NCBI GenBank assembly: GCA_019136515.1
Contig: JAGVUB010000001.1
Span: 1-38,691, forward strand
DNA length: 38,691 nt
Direction of reading: 5' to 3'
Source: Verrucomicrobiota bacterium
GTDB taxonomy: Bacteria > Verrucomicrobiota > Verrucomicrobiia > Opitutales > Opitutaceae
Part shown: positions 14,960 to 23,646 of the stretch, one piece after another
Layout: each line of letters starts with the position of its first letter
How positions within the stretch are numbered: the first letter of the stretch is position 1
Program-made: the position numbers and the translations under genes
The notes under the pieces: model-generated
What the model saw: the letters and a program-made list of their open reading frames with translations, nothing else
The model's database searches: none
Told to the model about the DNA's origin: nothing

Positions 14960-16480
14960 TTACCGCACGGCTGTGATCGCCAATCGTGTGTCGCCGGCGG
15001 CGTCCCGCGTGAGCAGCCAGTCCGTCGTGGTGATCTTGTCGAGGAACGCCTCGTCGTGGCTCACCAGCAGCACCGCGCACGGGCAATCCGCCAGCGCCTC
15101 CTCAAGACAGAGGATGCCGGGGAGGTCCATGTGGTTGGTCGGCTCGTCCATCACGATGAGGTGCGGCCCGCGCACGATGCCCAGCGCGAGGAGTAGCTTG
15201 CGCACTTCGCCGGGACTCGGCAGCGCGCTCTCCAGCAGCCGTGACGGACGGGAGCCGAGGCGGCTGATCGTCGTCATCACCCGGCCGCACTCCGCGTCGG
15301 GCAGACGCTTGATCGCCTCCAGCAACGCCCGCGACTCCTCGGCGGAGATCTCCTGCGGCACCGTCACCAGTTTCTCCTGCGGCAGTTGCAGCTGTCCGAG
15401 CAGGTGCCGCACGAGCGTGCTCTTCCCGAGCCCGTTGGCGCCCTTCAGCGCGATGCGGCTCGTGCCGCCGATCGCCAACTCGGGAAAGTGCAGCGCGCGC
15501 CCCCCGCCGAGCGGCAGTTGGCCCGCCGGCAACCGCAGCAGGAAGTCGCGCGGCATGAACGACGCGCCATCGACCCAGATCCCGGTCTCGTAGCGTTTCT
15601 TCACGGCGAACTCGGCGCGCTGCGCCGCCACCTTGCCTGCGCGCTGCTTCATCTGCGCGGCCATCTTGCCGGCGTAGGCGTCCTTGCCGGTCAACTTCGC
15701 GAGGTTGCGCATCGCGCGGCCGTCGTGGTCGTTGGCGGGGATCTTCTTCTGCTTGGAGCCGCGCGCCGCCGCGGTCTTCTGATCCGCGATCACCCGGCGC
15801 CGCTGCGCCTCCGCCTGCAGCCGGTTCGCGGTGCGGCGCAGCGCGTCGTTGGCGCCCTGCGCGAACGTCTCCTCGCGCTCCTGCTGCTCCAGCGCCTCGG
15901 TCACGCCGCCCGGTCGCAGCACGGCCGATGGCGGATCGAGCAGCAGGCACTGCGAGCACAGACCGTCGAGCAGCGTGCGGTCGTGGCTCACCAGCAACCC
16001 GATACCGCAGAAGTCCTCCAGCGCCTGCCAGAGCAAGCGGCGCGCCTCGGCGTCGATGTGGTTGCTCGGTTCGTCGAGCGCGAGCACCGCCGGCTCGCGC
16101 CAGAGCGCCACCGCGATCTGCGCGCGTTTGCGTTCGCCGTGGCTCAACGTCGCCCAGCGCTCCGGCCAATCCTCGCCCACGCGCAACCGCGCCTTGAGCA
16201 CCGCGGCGTCGGGCGCCCAGATGAAATCCTCGAAGAACTCCGGCGGCTCGTCGGTGCGCTGCGCAACGTAGAGCGCCAAGCCCTGCCGCTGCACCGATCC
16301 GCTCTGCGGCGCGAGTTCGCCCGTGGCGACCTTGAGCAAGGTGGTCTTGCCCGCGCCGTTGGGTCCGACGATGCCCGTCCAGCCCGAGGGAAACTGCACC
16401 GTCAATTCCGTGAACAAAGGCGCGGTCATCCCCGGATGCGCGAACTCGACCGACTGCAGAATCAACTGGGCGGAAGCCAT
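14960..16480 (-). CDS. ABC-F family ATPase
   Basis: A protein of 506 aa from MASAQLILQSVEF (an upstream ATG at 16522 is possible but the added residues are atypical). There are two ABC domains without membrane segments. Domain 1 has Walker [10 protein letters not shown] (39-47), the signature LSHGERKRA and Walker B VLALDEPSNHID (132-143). Domain 2 has GANGLGKST, a signature reduced to PSPGEVRK, and LIVMDEPTNHMD. The long charged linker between them (REETFAQGANDALRR onward) is typical of ABC-F proteins, which act on ribosomes, including some that give antibiotic resistance. Both signature loops depart from LSGGQ/E. The specific role cannot be assigned. Confidence 0.9.
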   Translation of the reverse strand: MASAQLILQSVEFAHPGMTAPLFTELTVQFPSGWTGIVGPNGAGKTTLLKVATGELAPQSGSVQRQGLALYVAQRTDEPPEFFEDFIWAPDAAVLKARLRVGEDWPERWATLSHGERKRAQIAVALWREPAVLALDEPSNHIDAEARRLLWQALEDFCGIGLLVSHDRTLLDGLCSQCLLLDPPSAVLRPGGVTEALEQQEREETFAQGANDALRRTANRLQAEAQRRRVIADQKTAAARGSKQKKIPANDHDGRAMRNLAKLTGKDAYAGKMAAQMKQRAGKVAAQRAEFAVKKRYETGIWVDGASFMPRDFLLRLPAGQLPLGGGRALHFPELAIGGTSRIALKGANGLGKSTLVRHLLGQLQLPQEKLVTVPQEISAEESRALLEAIKRLPDAECGRVMTTISRLGSRPSRLLESALPSPGEVRKLLLALGIVRGPHLIVMDEPTNHMDLPGILCLEEALADCPCAVLLVSHDEAFLDKITTTDWLLTRDAAGDTRLAITAVR

Positions 16481-16588
16481 CCCTCCACCGTGAGACCACC
16501 GCCGCCTCGCCCGCAACGCCAAGTTCGCGGACGACGCGAACGGCCACGGGCAATCGGCGGGACGCGGCGGCGATGGCGGGGGCGCGAG

Positions 16589-18766
16589 CTACGGGGTGAC
16601 CTCGAGCGTTGTGCGCAGGCGGAGGTCCTTTTCGGCCGAGGAGGTGCCGACGAGCAGCTCGACCGGGCCGGGCTCGACCGTCCACGCGTGGCGCGCGTCG
16701 TCCCAGTACGCGAGGTCGGCGGCGGCGAGCGGCAGCTCGACCGTGGTCGTGGCGCCGGCCGGCACGGTCACGCGCCGGAAGGCGCGGAGCTGCCGGAGGG
16801 GGCGCGACACTTTGGAGTGCGGATACCGGACGTAGAGCTGCACGACCTCGTCGCCGTCGCGGCGGCCGGTGTTGGCGAGATCGACGGCCATGGTGACGGT
16901 GCCCGTCGAGGGGACGGCGGGCCGGTCGATGCGGAGGTTGGCGAGCGCGAACGTCGTGTAGCTCAGCCCGTACCCGAACGGGTATTGCGGCTCGCCCGCG
17001 AAGTACTGGTAGGTGCGGCCGTGGCGGATGTCGTAGTCCATCATCGGGGGCAACTGGTCGAGCGACCGGGGCCAAGTCTGGGCGAGCTTGCCGCCGGGGT
17101 TGACGGCGCCGAAAAGCACGTCGGCGATCGCGTGGCCCTGCTCCTGGCTGGCGTGGGTGAGGTGCACGATGGCCGGCGCGTGCTCCGCGGCCCACGGCAG
17201 GGCGATTGGATAGTTGGCGACGAGCACGACGATGGTGCGCGGGTTGGCCGCGCAGACGCGGCGGACGAAGTCCTCCTGCCCGTGGGCGAGTCCGAGTTCG
17301 CGGCGGTCGACCGCCTCCTTGCCCTCGGCGGGCGAGGTGACGGTCTCCCAGCCGGCGTTGCCCTCGGGGTGGTTGCCGACGCAGACCACGGCCACATCGG
17401 AGCGGCGGGCGAACTCGACGGCGGCGTCCGACATGTCGCCGGCCCAGCGCACGGCGACGCCCTCGTCGGTGCTGAAGGCGGGATTGACGGCGGCCTCGAT
17501 GCCCTCGCGCGGGGTCACGGTGTAGGGCGGGGTGCCGCCGTACCAATCGGGCAGCACGGCGTTGGCCAGCGGGCCGACGACGGCGATGGAGTCGAGCGCC
17601 TGGCGGTCGAGCGGGAGCAGGGCGGCGTCGTTCTTGAGCAGCACGATGGAGCGCTGGGTGACGCGGCGGACGAGCGCGCGGGTCTCGGGCTGCGCCCACG
17701 GCTCGGGCGTGCCGGGGGCGCCGATCGACGAATACGGGTTGCCCTCGGCCGGGTCGAGCAGGCCGAGGCGCAGCGAGACGCGGAACAGGCCGCGCAGCGC
17801 CGCGTCGAGGTCGGCCTCCCTGAGCAGGCCGCGGGCGACGGCCGCGGTAACGGCCTCCTTGTGCTTGTCGAGGAAGTGGTTGATGCCCGCCTTCACGCAG
17901 GCGGCGGCGGCGGTCGGGAGGTCGGGAAACGCGCGATGCTTCTCGACGAGCAGGCGCAGACCGCCGCCATCGGTGCAGACGATGCCATCGACGCCCCACT
18001 CGCCGACGACGATGTCTTTGAGCATCGGATGCACGTGGGCCGGAGTGCCGTTGACGGCGTTGTAGGCGGCCATGAGGGCGCGGGAACCGCCCTGCCGCAC
18101 GGCCATCTCGAAGGGTTTCGCGTAGTACTCGCGCCAGAGGCGGGCGTCGAAGTCGGAGGAGGAGGACTCGCGGCCGTCCTCGTTGGAGTTGGCGAGGAAG
18201 TGCTTCAGCAGCGCGGCGGTCTTCCAGTAGCGCGGGTCGTCGCCCTGGAGGCCGCGGGTGAAGGCGGTGGCGAGGGTGCCGACGTGGTAGGGATCCTCAC
18301 CGTAGACCTCCTCGGTGCGGCCCCAGCGCGGGTCGCGGGCGAGGTCGGCGTTGGGGGCGCGGATGATGAGGCCGGCGCGGGAGTACTTCGCGCTCTGGTA
18401 GAGGTAACGGGCCTCGGTCGCCTCCTGCTCGGCGACGGCGCGCACGAGTTCCGGGTCCCAGGTCGCCCCGAGCCCGTAGGCCTGCGGGAACTGGGTGGTC
18501 GGGGTCGGGTTGCGGCGTCCCCAGTTGCTGGGGCCACCTTGGGCGACGCCGTGGTAGCCCTCGATATGGGGCGAGCCGACCACGCCCAGGCGGGGCACGG
18601 AGGCGCGTTGCGCCATGCAGTCGATCTTCTCCTCGAGGGTGAGGCGGGAGATGAGGTCGGTGATCCGCGCCTCGGCGGGCAGCGCGGGGTCGCGGAAGGG
18701 AAGGGTTTCGGCGGCGGACATGGTGAGGGCGAGCAGAAGCGCGGGGGCAAGGAGGCGGGGGCGCAT
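16589..18766 (-). CDS. Secreted glycoside hydrolase family 3 enzyme
   Basis: A protein of 725 aa from the ATG at 18766. A signal peptide (MRPRLLAPALLLALTMSAAE) points to export. The GH3 catalytic barrel has FPQAYGLGATWDPEL (93-107), ARDPRWGRTEEVYGEDPY (143-160), KHF (188-190) and the nucleophile motif IVCTDGGG (262-269, Asp266). The C-terminal alpha/beta sandwich and a fibronectin III-like domain (DGDEVVQLYVRYP, LRAFRRVTVPAGAT) follow. GH3 enzymes release terminal beta-linked sugars. The long-form architecture with the FnIII-like domain fits beta-glucosidases or beta-xylosidases. Specificity cannot be told. TDG instead of the common SDW after the nucleophile is more usual in the xylosidase-like branch. 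Confidence 0.92.
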   Translation of the reverse strand: MRPRLLAPALLLALTMSAAETLPFRDPALPAEARITDLISRLTLEEKIDCMAQRASVPRLGVVGSPHIEGYHGVAQGGPSNWGRRNPTPTTQFPQAYGLGATWDPELVRAVAEQEATEARYLYQSAKYSRAGLIIRAPNADLARDPRWGRTEEVYGEDPYHVGTLATAFTRGLQGDDPRYWKTAALLKHFLANSNEDGRESSSSDFDARLWREYYAKPFEMAVRQGGSRALMAAYNAVNGTPAHVHPMLKDIVVGEWGVDGIVCTDGGGLRLLVEKHRAFPDLPTAAAACVKAGINHFLDKHKEAVTAAVARGLLREADLDAALRGLFRVSLRLGLLDPAEGNPYSSIGAPGTPEPWAQPETRALVRRVTQRSIVLLKNDAALLPLDRQALDSIAVVGPLANAVLPDWYGGTPPYTVTPREGIEAAVNPAFSTDEGVAVRWAGDMSDAAVEFARRSDVAVVCVGNHPEGNAGWETVTSPAEGKEAVDRRELGLAHGQEDFVRRVCAANPRTIVVLVANYPIALPWAAEHAPAIVHLTHASQEQGHAIADVLFGAVNPGGKLAQTWPRSLDQLPPMMDYDIRHGRTYQYFAGEPQYPFGYGLSYTTFALANLRIDRPAVPSTGTVTMAVDLANTGRRDGDEVVQLYVRYPHSKVSRPLRQLRAFRRVTVPAGATTTVELPLAAADLAYWDDARHAWTVEPGPVELLVGTSSAEKDLRLRTTLEVTP

Positions 18767-18883
18767 GGAGAGGCGATGCGCGACCCGCGCCGCCGCTTCA
18801 ACGGGCAAAACGCCGCCGGTATCCGCCCGTTTGGTGGGTTATTGAATCGGGGCCGGGCGGCCCGTCGTGCGGGCGATGCGGAC

Positions 18884-19333
18884 TCACTCGCCGCGCGGCG
18901 GCGGAGGCTGCGGCGGCACCGCGGCGGGCGGTTCGCGCCGGAGCAGCCAGACAGCGGCGGCAAGGAAGGCGAGGTCGCGGGCGAGGTAGGGGAGATAGCC
19001 GGCGCCGCGCACGCTGGCGGGGCGACCGAAACAGCCGCAGACGATGTCGAGCTCCCGGAACGCGGCTTGCCCGATGGCGGCGAGGAAGACGACGTTGAGC
19101 GCAACCACCACCCAGAGCGCGGCCCGACTGTGGCGTGGCCAGAGGATGGCGACACCGGTGCACAGCTCGAACCACGGCAGCCAGAGCGCGAGCCCGGCGG
19201 CGACGAGGTCAGGCAGCATGCGATAGGTGAGGAGCGCGGCGTGGAACTTCACCGGGTCGGCGATCTTCACGACGGCGGCGGCGAGGAAGACGCCCGCGAG
19301 CGCCAGGCGGAGAATTGTCGCGAGTGTGCTCAT
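18884..19333 (-). CDS. MauE/DoxX-type redox-associated membrane protein
   Basis: A protein of 149 aa with four hydrophobic segments. The start at 19333 overlaps the rhodanese stop by 4 bp (ATGA). Residues VVKIADPVKFHAAL (21-34) and WFELCTG fit the MauE/DoxX group, and a CxC pair (C99, C101, in VCGCFG) may take part in disulfide exchange. Members act with methylamine dehydrogenase maturation or other periplasmic thiol systems. Here it forms an operon with a rhodanese and a DUF1573 protein. The C-terminal tail is Pro-rich. Confidence 0.85.
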   Translation of the reverse strand: MSTLATILRLALAGVFLAAAVVKIADPVKFHAALLTYRMLPDLVAAGLALWLPWFELCTGVAILWPRHSRAALWVVVALNVVFLAAIGQAAFRELDIVCGCFGRPASVRGAGYLPYLARDLAFLAAAVWLLRREPPAAVPPQPPPPRGE

Positions 19334-19758
19334 CGGCTCATCGCCTTTCGCCAAGCCGCCCAGCCGCCATGGAGAATGGCGACGTCGTCGAACTGGTATT
19401 CGTGTCGGAGCTTGTCGGCGACGGCGCGGCTGGAGCCGCAGGCGCGGTCGTCGCAGTAGACGATCACGCGGGTGCCGGGCTGCCAGCGGGTGAGGACATC
19501 GACGATCTGCGCCTCCCAGTCGTCGGGGTTGAGGGGGAGCGCATCGGGGATGTGGTCGTGGGCGAAATCGGCGGCGGGGCGGGCGTCGATCCAGAGGAGC
19601 GGACCGCGGTGTTCGCGCGCAGCGGCGAGGGTGGTCTCGTCGGTGGCGGGGGCATCGCGCAGGAGATCGCGGGCGCGGGGATCGAAGGCGAACGCGGCGA
19701 GGGCGAGGAGCGTGGCCGCGAGGAGAAGTCCGAACCAGCTGTGGGGCAACCGAGCCAT
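19330..19758 (-). CDS. Membrane-anchored rhodanese-like protein
   Basis: A protein of 142 aa. An N-terminal hydrophobic anchor (residues 9-25) is followed by a single rhodanese domain: LLWIDARPAADFAHDHIPDALPL (about 54-76, split here only to locate it) and the active loop VIVYCDDRACGSS (98-110, with Cys102 in the catalytic place). Rhodaneses carry sulfane sulfur on this cysteine. The anchor suggests that the domain faces the periplasm. It overlaps the MauE-type gene by 4 bp and follows the DUF1573 gene by 3 bp. Confidence 0.9.
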   Translation of the reverse strand: MARLPHSWFGLLLAATLLALAAFAFDPRARDLLRDAPATDETTLAAAREHRGPLLWIDARPAADFAHDHIPDALPLNPDDWEAQIVDVLTRWQPGTRVIVYCDDRACGSSRAVADKLRHEYQFDDVAILHGGWAAWRKAMSR

Positions 19759-19761
19759 GGT

Positions 19762-20481
19762 CTAGGGCTGAGGCTTGGCGGCGGGCTGCGCCGGGGCGGC
19801 CGGGGCCGGGAGGGTGCGGGCGACGGCGCTGAGTTCGCTCTCCGCCTCGGCTTCGCCGAGCCGGTAGCGGATGGTCAGGACGGAGAAATTGGTGGCCGTG
19901 GCGGGCGGGGTGACGGTGAGGACGAATGCCCCCTCGGTTCCGGCCACGGGCGCGAAGGCGACGCGGAACTGCGGATCGCTGCTGCGCACCCCGGTGAGCG
20001 CGGCCCGCCGGCCGGCGGCGAACGTGAGGTGCATCCGCTTGGGTATCCGCTCCTCGGTGGCGGTCCAGAAGACGTAGCGGGTGTCGAAGCGGACGAGCGC
20101 CTCGATATCGGCGACGAACTGGAGGGTGGTGGAGGCGCCGTCGTCGGTGGTGACGGTGATGCCCTGGCGGTATTCGCCCTCGCGGTTGCCACGCCGGAAA
20201 TCGACGACGATCTCGCCGCGTTCGCCCGGGGCGTAGCTGGATTTCGTCGCCGTGGCGGTGGTGCAGTTGCAGCCGGCGTGCACGCCGGTGATCGCGATCG
20301 GCCGGTTGCCGGTGTTGGTGAAGCCGAAGACGGTGCGGGCTTCGGCCTGTTCGGCGGAGAGCGGGAACCGTTGCTCCCGTGTGTCCCAGGTGAGCGCCGC
20401 GCCGGCCGGGAGCGCCGCGGCCAGACACGCTGCGGCGAGGGCGAGGCGGAGGCGCAACGGAGCGGGAACGGGCCGGGGCAT
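19762..20481 (-). CDS. DUF1573-domain exported protein
   Basis: A protein of 239 aa from the ATG at 20481 (MPRPVPAPLRLRLALAAACL); the frame is open upstream but that part overlaps surE and is not gene-like. A signal peptide ends near PAGA (25-28). Residues about 50-150 are DUF1573, an Ig-like domain: FGFTNTGNRPIAITGVHAGCNC with the typical CNC pair (C71, C73), then Y-PGE and IVVDF. A second beta-rich part follows. It is probably periplasmic. It is the first gene of the trio with rhodanese and MauE. Confidence 0.85.
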   Translation of the reverse strand: MPRPVPAPLRLRLALAAACLAAALPAGAALTWDTREQRFPLSAEQAEARTVFGFTNTGNRPIAITGVHAGCNCTTATATKSSYAPGERGEIVVDFRRGNREGEYRQGITVTTDDGASTTLQFVADIEALVRFDTRYVFWTATEERIPKRMHLTFAAGRRAALTGVRSSDPQFRVAFAPVAGTEGAFVLTVTPPATATNFSVLTIRYRLGEAEAESELSAVARTLPAPAAPAQPAAKPQP

Positions 20482-20491
20482 GGCGGCAATC

Positions 20492-21286
20492 TCAGTGGCC
20501 GAGGCGGCGGTAGTCGAGCACGGTGTGGCTGATGGCGCCGGCGGCCACAGCGGCGACGTCGGTGATCGGTTCGGGCGGGGAGAGATCGTGCCCCGGGTTG
20601 AAGTCGAAGCGGTGCAGGCCGGCGGGATCGGCCGGGGCGAAGATGCGCGGGAGGATGTTGTGCGCCGGGACGGTGCGCTGCAGCGGCGAGTCGGGGCGGG
20701 CGGGATAGGGGAAGTTGAGGTTGTGGACGGTGAAGCTCTGCGGGGCGGTCTGCGCGAGCAGGTCCGGGGCGAGGCGGGCGGCGTGTTGGGCGGAGAGGCG
20801 GACGGTGGCGTGGAGATTTGGATTCGGTTGGCCGCCGTGGGCGCGCAGCTCGGCGAACGCTTCCATCGGGATGTCCTGCGAGAGCGCGGCGGCGGGCAGG
20901 CCGTGGAGCGCGCCCTCCCAGGCGCCGCCGATGGTGCCGCTGGCGAGGATGAAGGCCAGGGAGGTGTTGCGCCCGATGTTGATGCCGCTGACGACGGCGT
21001 CGATCGCGGGGCCGTCTGTGGGGAGGAGGTGGGCGAGGGCGATGTTGACGCAATCGCTCGGGGTGCCGTCGACCGCCCAGGTGGGGCAACCGAAGCCACG
21101 GTCGGCGCGGGCGGAGTGCACGGGCCGGTGGCGGGACTTGGCGGCGCCGATCCAGCTTTGTTCACCGGCAGGGGCGGCGACGACGAGGCGGTGCCCGGCG
21201 GCGAGAAGCGCGTGAACGAGTTCGTGGAGGAAGACGGAGTCGAGACCGTCGTCGTTGGTGACGAGGAGATGCATGCGGATAGCCAT
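20492..21286 (-). CDS. surE: 5'/3'-nucleotidase SurE
   Basis: A protein of 264 aa (a start four codons later, MHLLVTNDDG, is equally good). The metal site LLVTNDDGLDS lies at residues 7-17, with Asp12 and Asp13 as ligands. WAVDGTPSDCVNIALAHL and VVSGINIGRNTS (about 87-105) are family hallmarks. SurE removes phosphate from nucleoside monophosphates and is linked to stationary-phase survival. It ends 10 bp before the DUF1573 start, so the genes may be co-transcribed. Confidence 0.95.
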   Translation of the reverse strand: MAIRMHLLVTNDDGLDSVFLHELVHALLAAGHRLVVAAPAGEQSWIGAAKSRHRPVHSARADRGFGCPTWAVDGTPSDCVNIALAHLLPTDGPAIDAVVSGINIGRNTSLAFILASGTIGGAWEGALHGLPAAALSQDIPMEAFAELRAHGGQPNPNLHATVRLSAQHAARLAPDLLAQTAPQSFTVHNLNFPYPARPDSPLQRTVPAHNILPRIFAPADPAGLHRFDFNPGHDLSPPEPITDVAAVAAGAISHTVLDYRRLGH

Positions 21287-21415
21287 CGTGGATGGCCGGC
21301 CGTCGCGGCGGTTGCAGCGAAAAAGCGCGGTGGCTGACGGACCCGGCGAAGGCGTTTTGCCCCGGATCGCCGCCCCCTCGGCGATGGGCGCGCGCGTCTC
21401 GCGTCCGGAGCCGGC

Positions 21416-21811
21416 TCAACCGGCGAGGCGTTCGCGGGCGGCTTGGTCGAGGAGGGTGTGCACGCGCAGAAGCAGTTGGTAGGGACTGAAGGGTTTGGGA
21501 AGAAAATCGTCGGCGCCGGCGGCGTCGGCGAGCGGCCCGATCTCCGCCTCGTCGCAGGCGCTGGTGATCAGGACGGGGATGGCGCCGGGGCCCGACTCGG
21601 CGCCGTGATGGAGTTGTTCGCACAGGCTGAGCCCGACGATGTCCGGCAGCATGACATCGAGGATCAGCAGGGCCGGGGGCGCGTCGCGCAGGGCTTGCAG
21701 GCCGGTGCTGCCGTCGCCGGCGAGGCGCACCTCATGGCCGGCGGTGCGCAGCGTGATCGCCATGAGTTCGGCGAGATCCGGGTCGTCTTCGATGATGAGG
21801 ATGCGCGGCAT
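21416..21811 (-). CDS. Stand-alone response-regulator receiver protein
   Basis: A protein of 131 aa consisting of one CheY-like domain. The acidic pocket is EDD (8-10), the phosphoacceptor Asp52 is in LLILDVMLPD, a Thr/Ser is at LITSACD, and Lys106 is in LPKPF. There is no output domain, so it must act through a partner. No kinase is nearby. A similar protein lies at 29615-30004. Confidence 0.92.
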   Translation of the reverse strand: MPRILIIEDDPDLAELMAITLRTAGHEVRLAGDGSTGLQALRDAPPALLILDVMLPDIVGLSLCEQLHHGAESGPGAIPVLITSACDEAEIGPLADAAGADDFLPKPFSPYQLLLRVHTLLDQAARERLAG

Positions 21812-21897
21812 GGGAGCGGTCGACGTTCGGTCGCGAACGCGGCGTCCGGCAAGCCCACCAGGTTACGTCTCGGCAACAACCGCCGGCGCGCTTGGTC

Positions 21898-22365
21898 TCA
21901 CACGAGGGAGCTGAAGTCGAAGACGCGCGGCTGCACGAGGCGCTCGAAATCGTGGTAGTGCATCTGGATGAGCTCGGTGTGGGAGCCCGCGTTGAAGGCG
22001 ATGAACTCGTCGTCGGCCAACTCGCGCGCGACGTAGACCGGGAGGCCGAAGAGGTTGCCAAAGGGAGGCATCGCGCCGGTCTCGCAGCCGGGGAAGCAGT
22101 CGCGGAAGTCGGCTTCGTGGGCCATCTCGATGTGGACGGCGCCCGAGAGTTCGCCGAGCACCTCGACATCCACATGCAGGCTGGCGGGCAGGACGGCCAT
22201 CGCCAGTTCGCCGTCGATGTAGACCATGACGGTCTTGGCGAGGTTGCGGCCGGAGATGTGGCTGGCGGCGGCGATCTCCTGAGCGGTGAAGGCGGGCGAG
22301 TGCGAGATCACGGTGTAGCGGATCTGCTCGCGGTCGAGGTAGTCGCAGAGGTTTTTGAGGACCAT
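21898..22365 (-). CDS. YbaK/ProX-type aminoacyl-tRNA deacylase
   Basis: A protein of 155 aa from the ATG at 22365. AAGGAG stands about 6 nt before the start on the minus strand. The YbaK pattern is YTVISHSPAFTAQEIAAASHISGRNLAKTV (about residues 17-46, shown to locate it), with the conserved Lys in AKTV and the late block GAMPPFGNLFGLPVYV. These domains hydrolyse mischarged tRNA, for example Cys- or Ala-tRNAPro. An in-frame extension to 22815 crosses the divergent FKBP gene and is not credible. Confidence 0.88.
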   Translation of the reverse strand: MVLKNLCDYLDREQIRYTVISHSPAFTAQEIAAASHISGRNLAKTVMVYIDGELAMAVLPASLHVDVEVLGELSGAVHIEMAHEADFRDCFPGCETGAMPPFGNLFGLPVYVARELADDEFIAFNAGSHTELIQMHYHDFERLVQPRVFDFSSLV

Positions 22366-22545
22366 AACAGCTCCTTCCGTTGGCCGATGCTGGATGTTCT
22401 GGGGGACGAGCGGGGCGATGGCTGGTGGCGCCCGACGCACGACAGAAAGATACGCGGCGGGGACCTGGAGTCCAACAGGGTGGCGGAATCGCGCCGGCCC
22501 GTTTCCCGGGCTTGCCGAGCGGCCGGCGGCGGCCATTCTCGCGCC

Positions 22546-23043
22546 ATGGGTTTCCGACCAAAAGGACTGTTGGTGGCGGCACTGGCCGCCACTGTCGCAA
22601 CCGGACTTCTCGCCCGCTCGGGTTTTTCCTGGGAGGAGCTCAACGTGATCGACCAGCGTTGGCCGCAGGCCCAGAAGACCACGACCGGGCTGCGCTACGT
22701 GGTGCAGCAGGAGGGCCACGGCGACCGCCCGAAGCCGGGCGACAGCGTGAGCGTGCTCTACCGGGGTCTGTTCTTCGACGGCAGCAGCTTCGATGAGTCG
22801 CTCGACCGCACCCACCCTTTCACCTTCCGCCTCGGGCGCGGCCAGATCATCGAGGGGTGGGAGGAGGGCATCAGCCTGATGCGTGTGGGCGAGAAGCGTA
22901 TTCTGATTGTTCCCTATGACTTGGCCTACGGCTCGCGCGGGCAGCCGCCGCGCATCCCGCGCCAGACCTCGCTGGTGTTCGAGGTGGAGGTCCTCGCGAT
23001 CGAACCCAACCCCGTGCCGCCCCCGGCGGCGACCGCGCGATGA
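22546..23043 (+). CDS. FKBP-type peptidyl-prolyl isomerase, exported
   Basis: A protein of 165 aa from the ATG at 22546. An N-terminal hydrophobic segment (7-23) serves as signal or anchor. The FKBP domain includes PKPGDSVSVLYRGLFFDGSSFDES, FRLGRGQIIEGWEEGISLMRVGEKR (the core VIxGW site) and IVPYDLAYGSRGQPPRIP. It should speed prolyl cis-trans isomerisation of exported proteins. It overlaps the next FKBP gene by 4 bp and the two probably form an operon. Confidence 0.93.
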   Translation: MGFRPKGLLVAALAATVATGLLARSGFSWEELNVIDQRWPQAQKTTTGLRYVVQQEGHGDRPKPGDSVSVLYRGLFFDGSSFDESLDRTHPFTFRLGRGQIIEGWEEGISLMRVGEKRILIVPYDLAYGSRGQPPRIPRQTSLVFEVEVLAIEPNPVPPPAATAR

Positions 23044-23591
23044 ACCGTTCCTCGGCAGGTGTTCTCGCCCTCGCGCTCACCGGCGCGGCGTTGCTGGCGG
23101 GCTGTGGGAAGAAGACGGAACCCGCCCCGGTCCCGGCGGCCGCGCCGAAGCCGCCCACGGCCTCGGTCGAGGAGGTCTGGACGGCGGAACAGATCGCCTT
23201 CCTCCAGGAGAAGTTCGGCGAACTTGTGCGGACGGATTCGGGCCTCTACTACAAGATCCTCCGGCCCGGCCAAGGCGAGGCGACGCCGGCCCGCGCGAAC
23301 CTCTGCACCGTGCACTACCGCGGGACCTTCCTCGACGGCCGTGTGTTCGACGAGTCGTACCGGCGTGGGCAGCCGTTCCAGTTCCGGGTGGGCGTCAGGC
23401 ACGTCATCAAGGGCTGGGACGAAGCGGTGGCCGCGATGCACAAGGGCGAGAAACGGCTGATTGTGGTGCCCTACTGGCTCGGCTACGGCACGAAGGGGCA
23501 GATCCCGCGGATCATGCCGCGCTCCACCCTCGTGTTCGAGATCGAGCTGCTCGACTGGACGACGACCACGAAGGTGCCCGGAGCGCCCTGA
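23040..23591 (+). CDS. FKBP-type peptidyl-prolyl isomerase lipoprotein
   Basis: A protein of 183 aa. The lipobox LLAGC ends at Cys22, so it is probably a lipoprotein. The FKBP domain occupies about residues 80-180: VHYRGTFLDGRVFDES, VIKGWDEAVAAMHKGEKR, VVPYWLGYGTKGQIPRIMPRSTL. It is a paralogue of the gene just upstream, overlapping it by ATGA. Confidence 0.93.
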   Translation: MNRSSAGVLALALTGAALLAGCGKKTEPAPVPAAAPKPPTASVEEVWTAEQIAFLQEKFGELVRTDSGLYYKILRPGQGEATPARANLCTVHYRGTFLDGRVFDESYRRGQPFQFRVGVRHVIKGWDEAVAAMHKGEKRLIVVPYWLGYGTKGQIPRIMPRSTLVFEIELLDWTTTTKVPGAP

Positions 23592-23646
23592 CGCGCCGCT
23601 CGGCCCGCGCCCGCGTTCCCCTGTTCACCCCCGCGACACCCCGCGC

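Noticed and set aside
15102..17999. A 965-aa open frame on the minus strand across the ABC-F and GH3 genes
   Set aside because: It lies in a different frame of both genes, is Arg/Pro-rich without domains, and both real genes have complete motifs. It is a GC-driven shadow.
15386..19459. A 1357-aa plus-strand open frame
   Set aside because: It is the antisense of ABC-F, GH3 and MauE-type genes, with no domain pattern. Long antisense frames are expected at this GC content.
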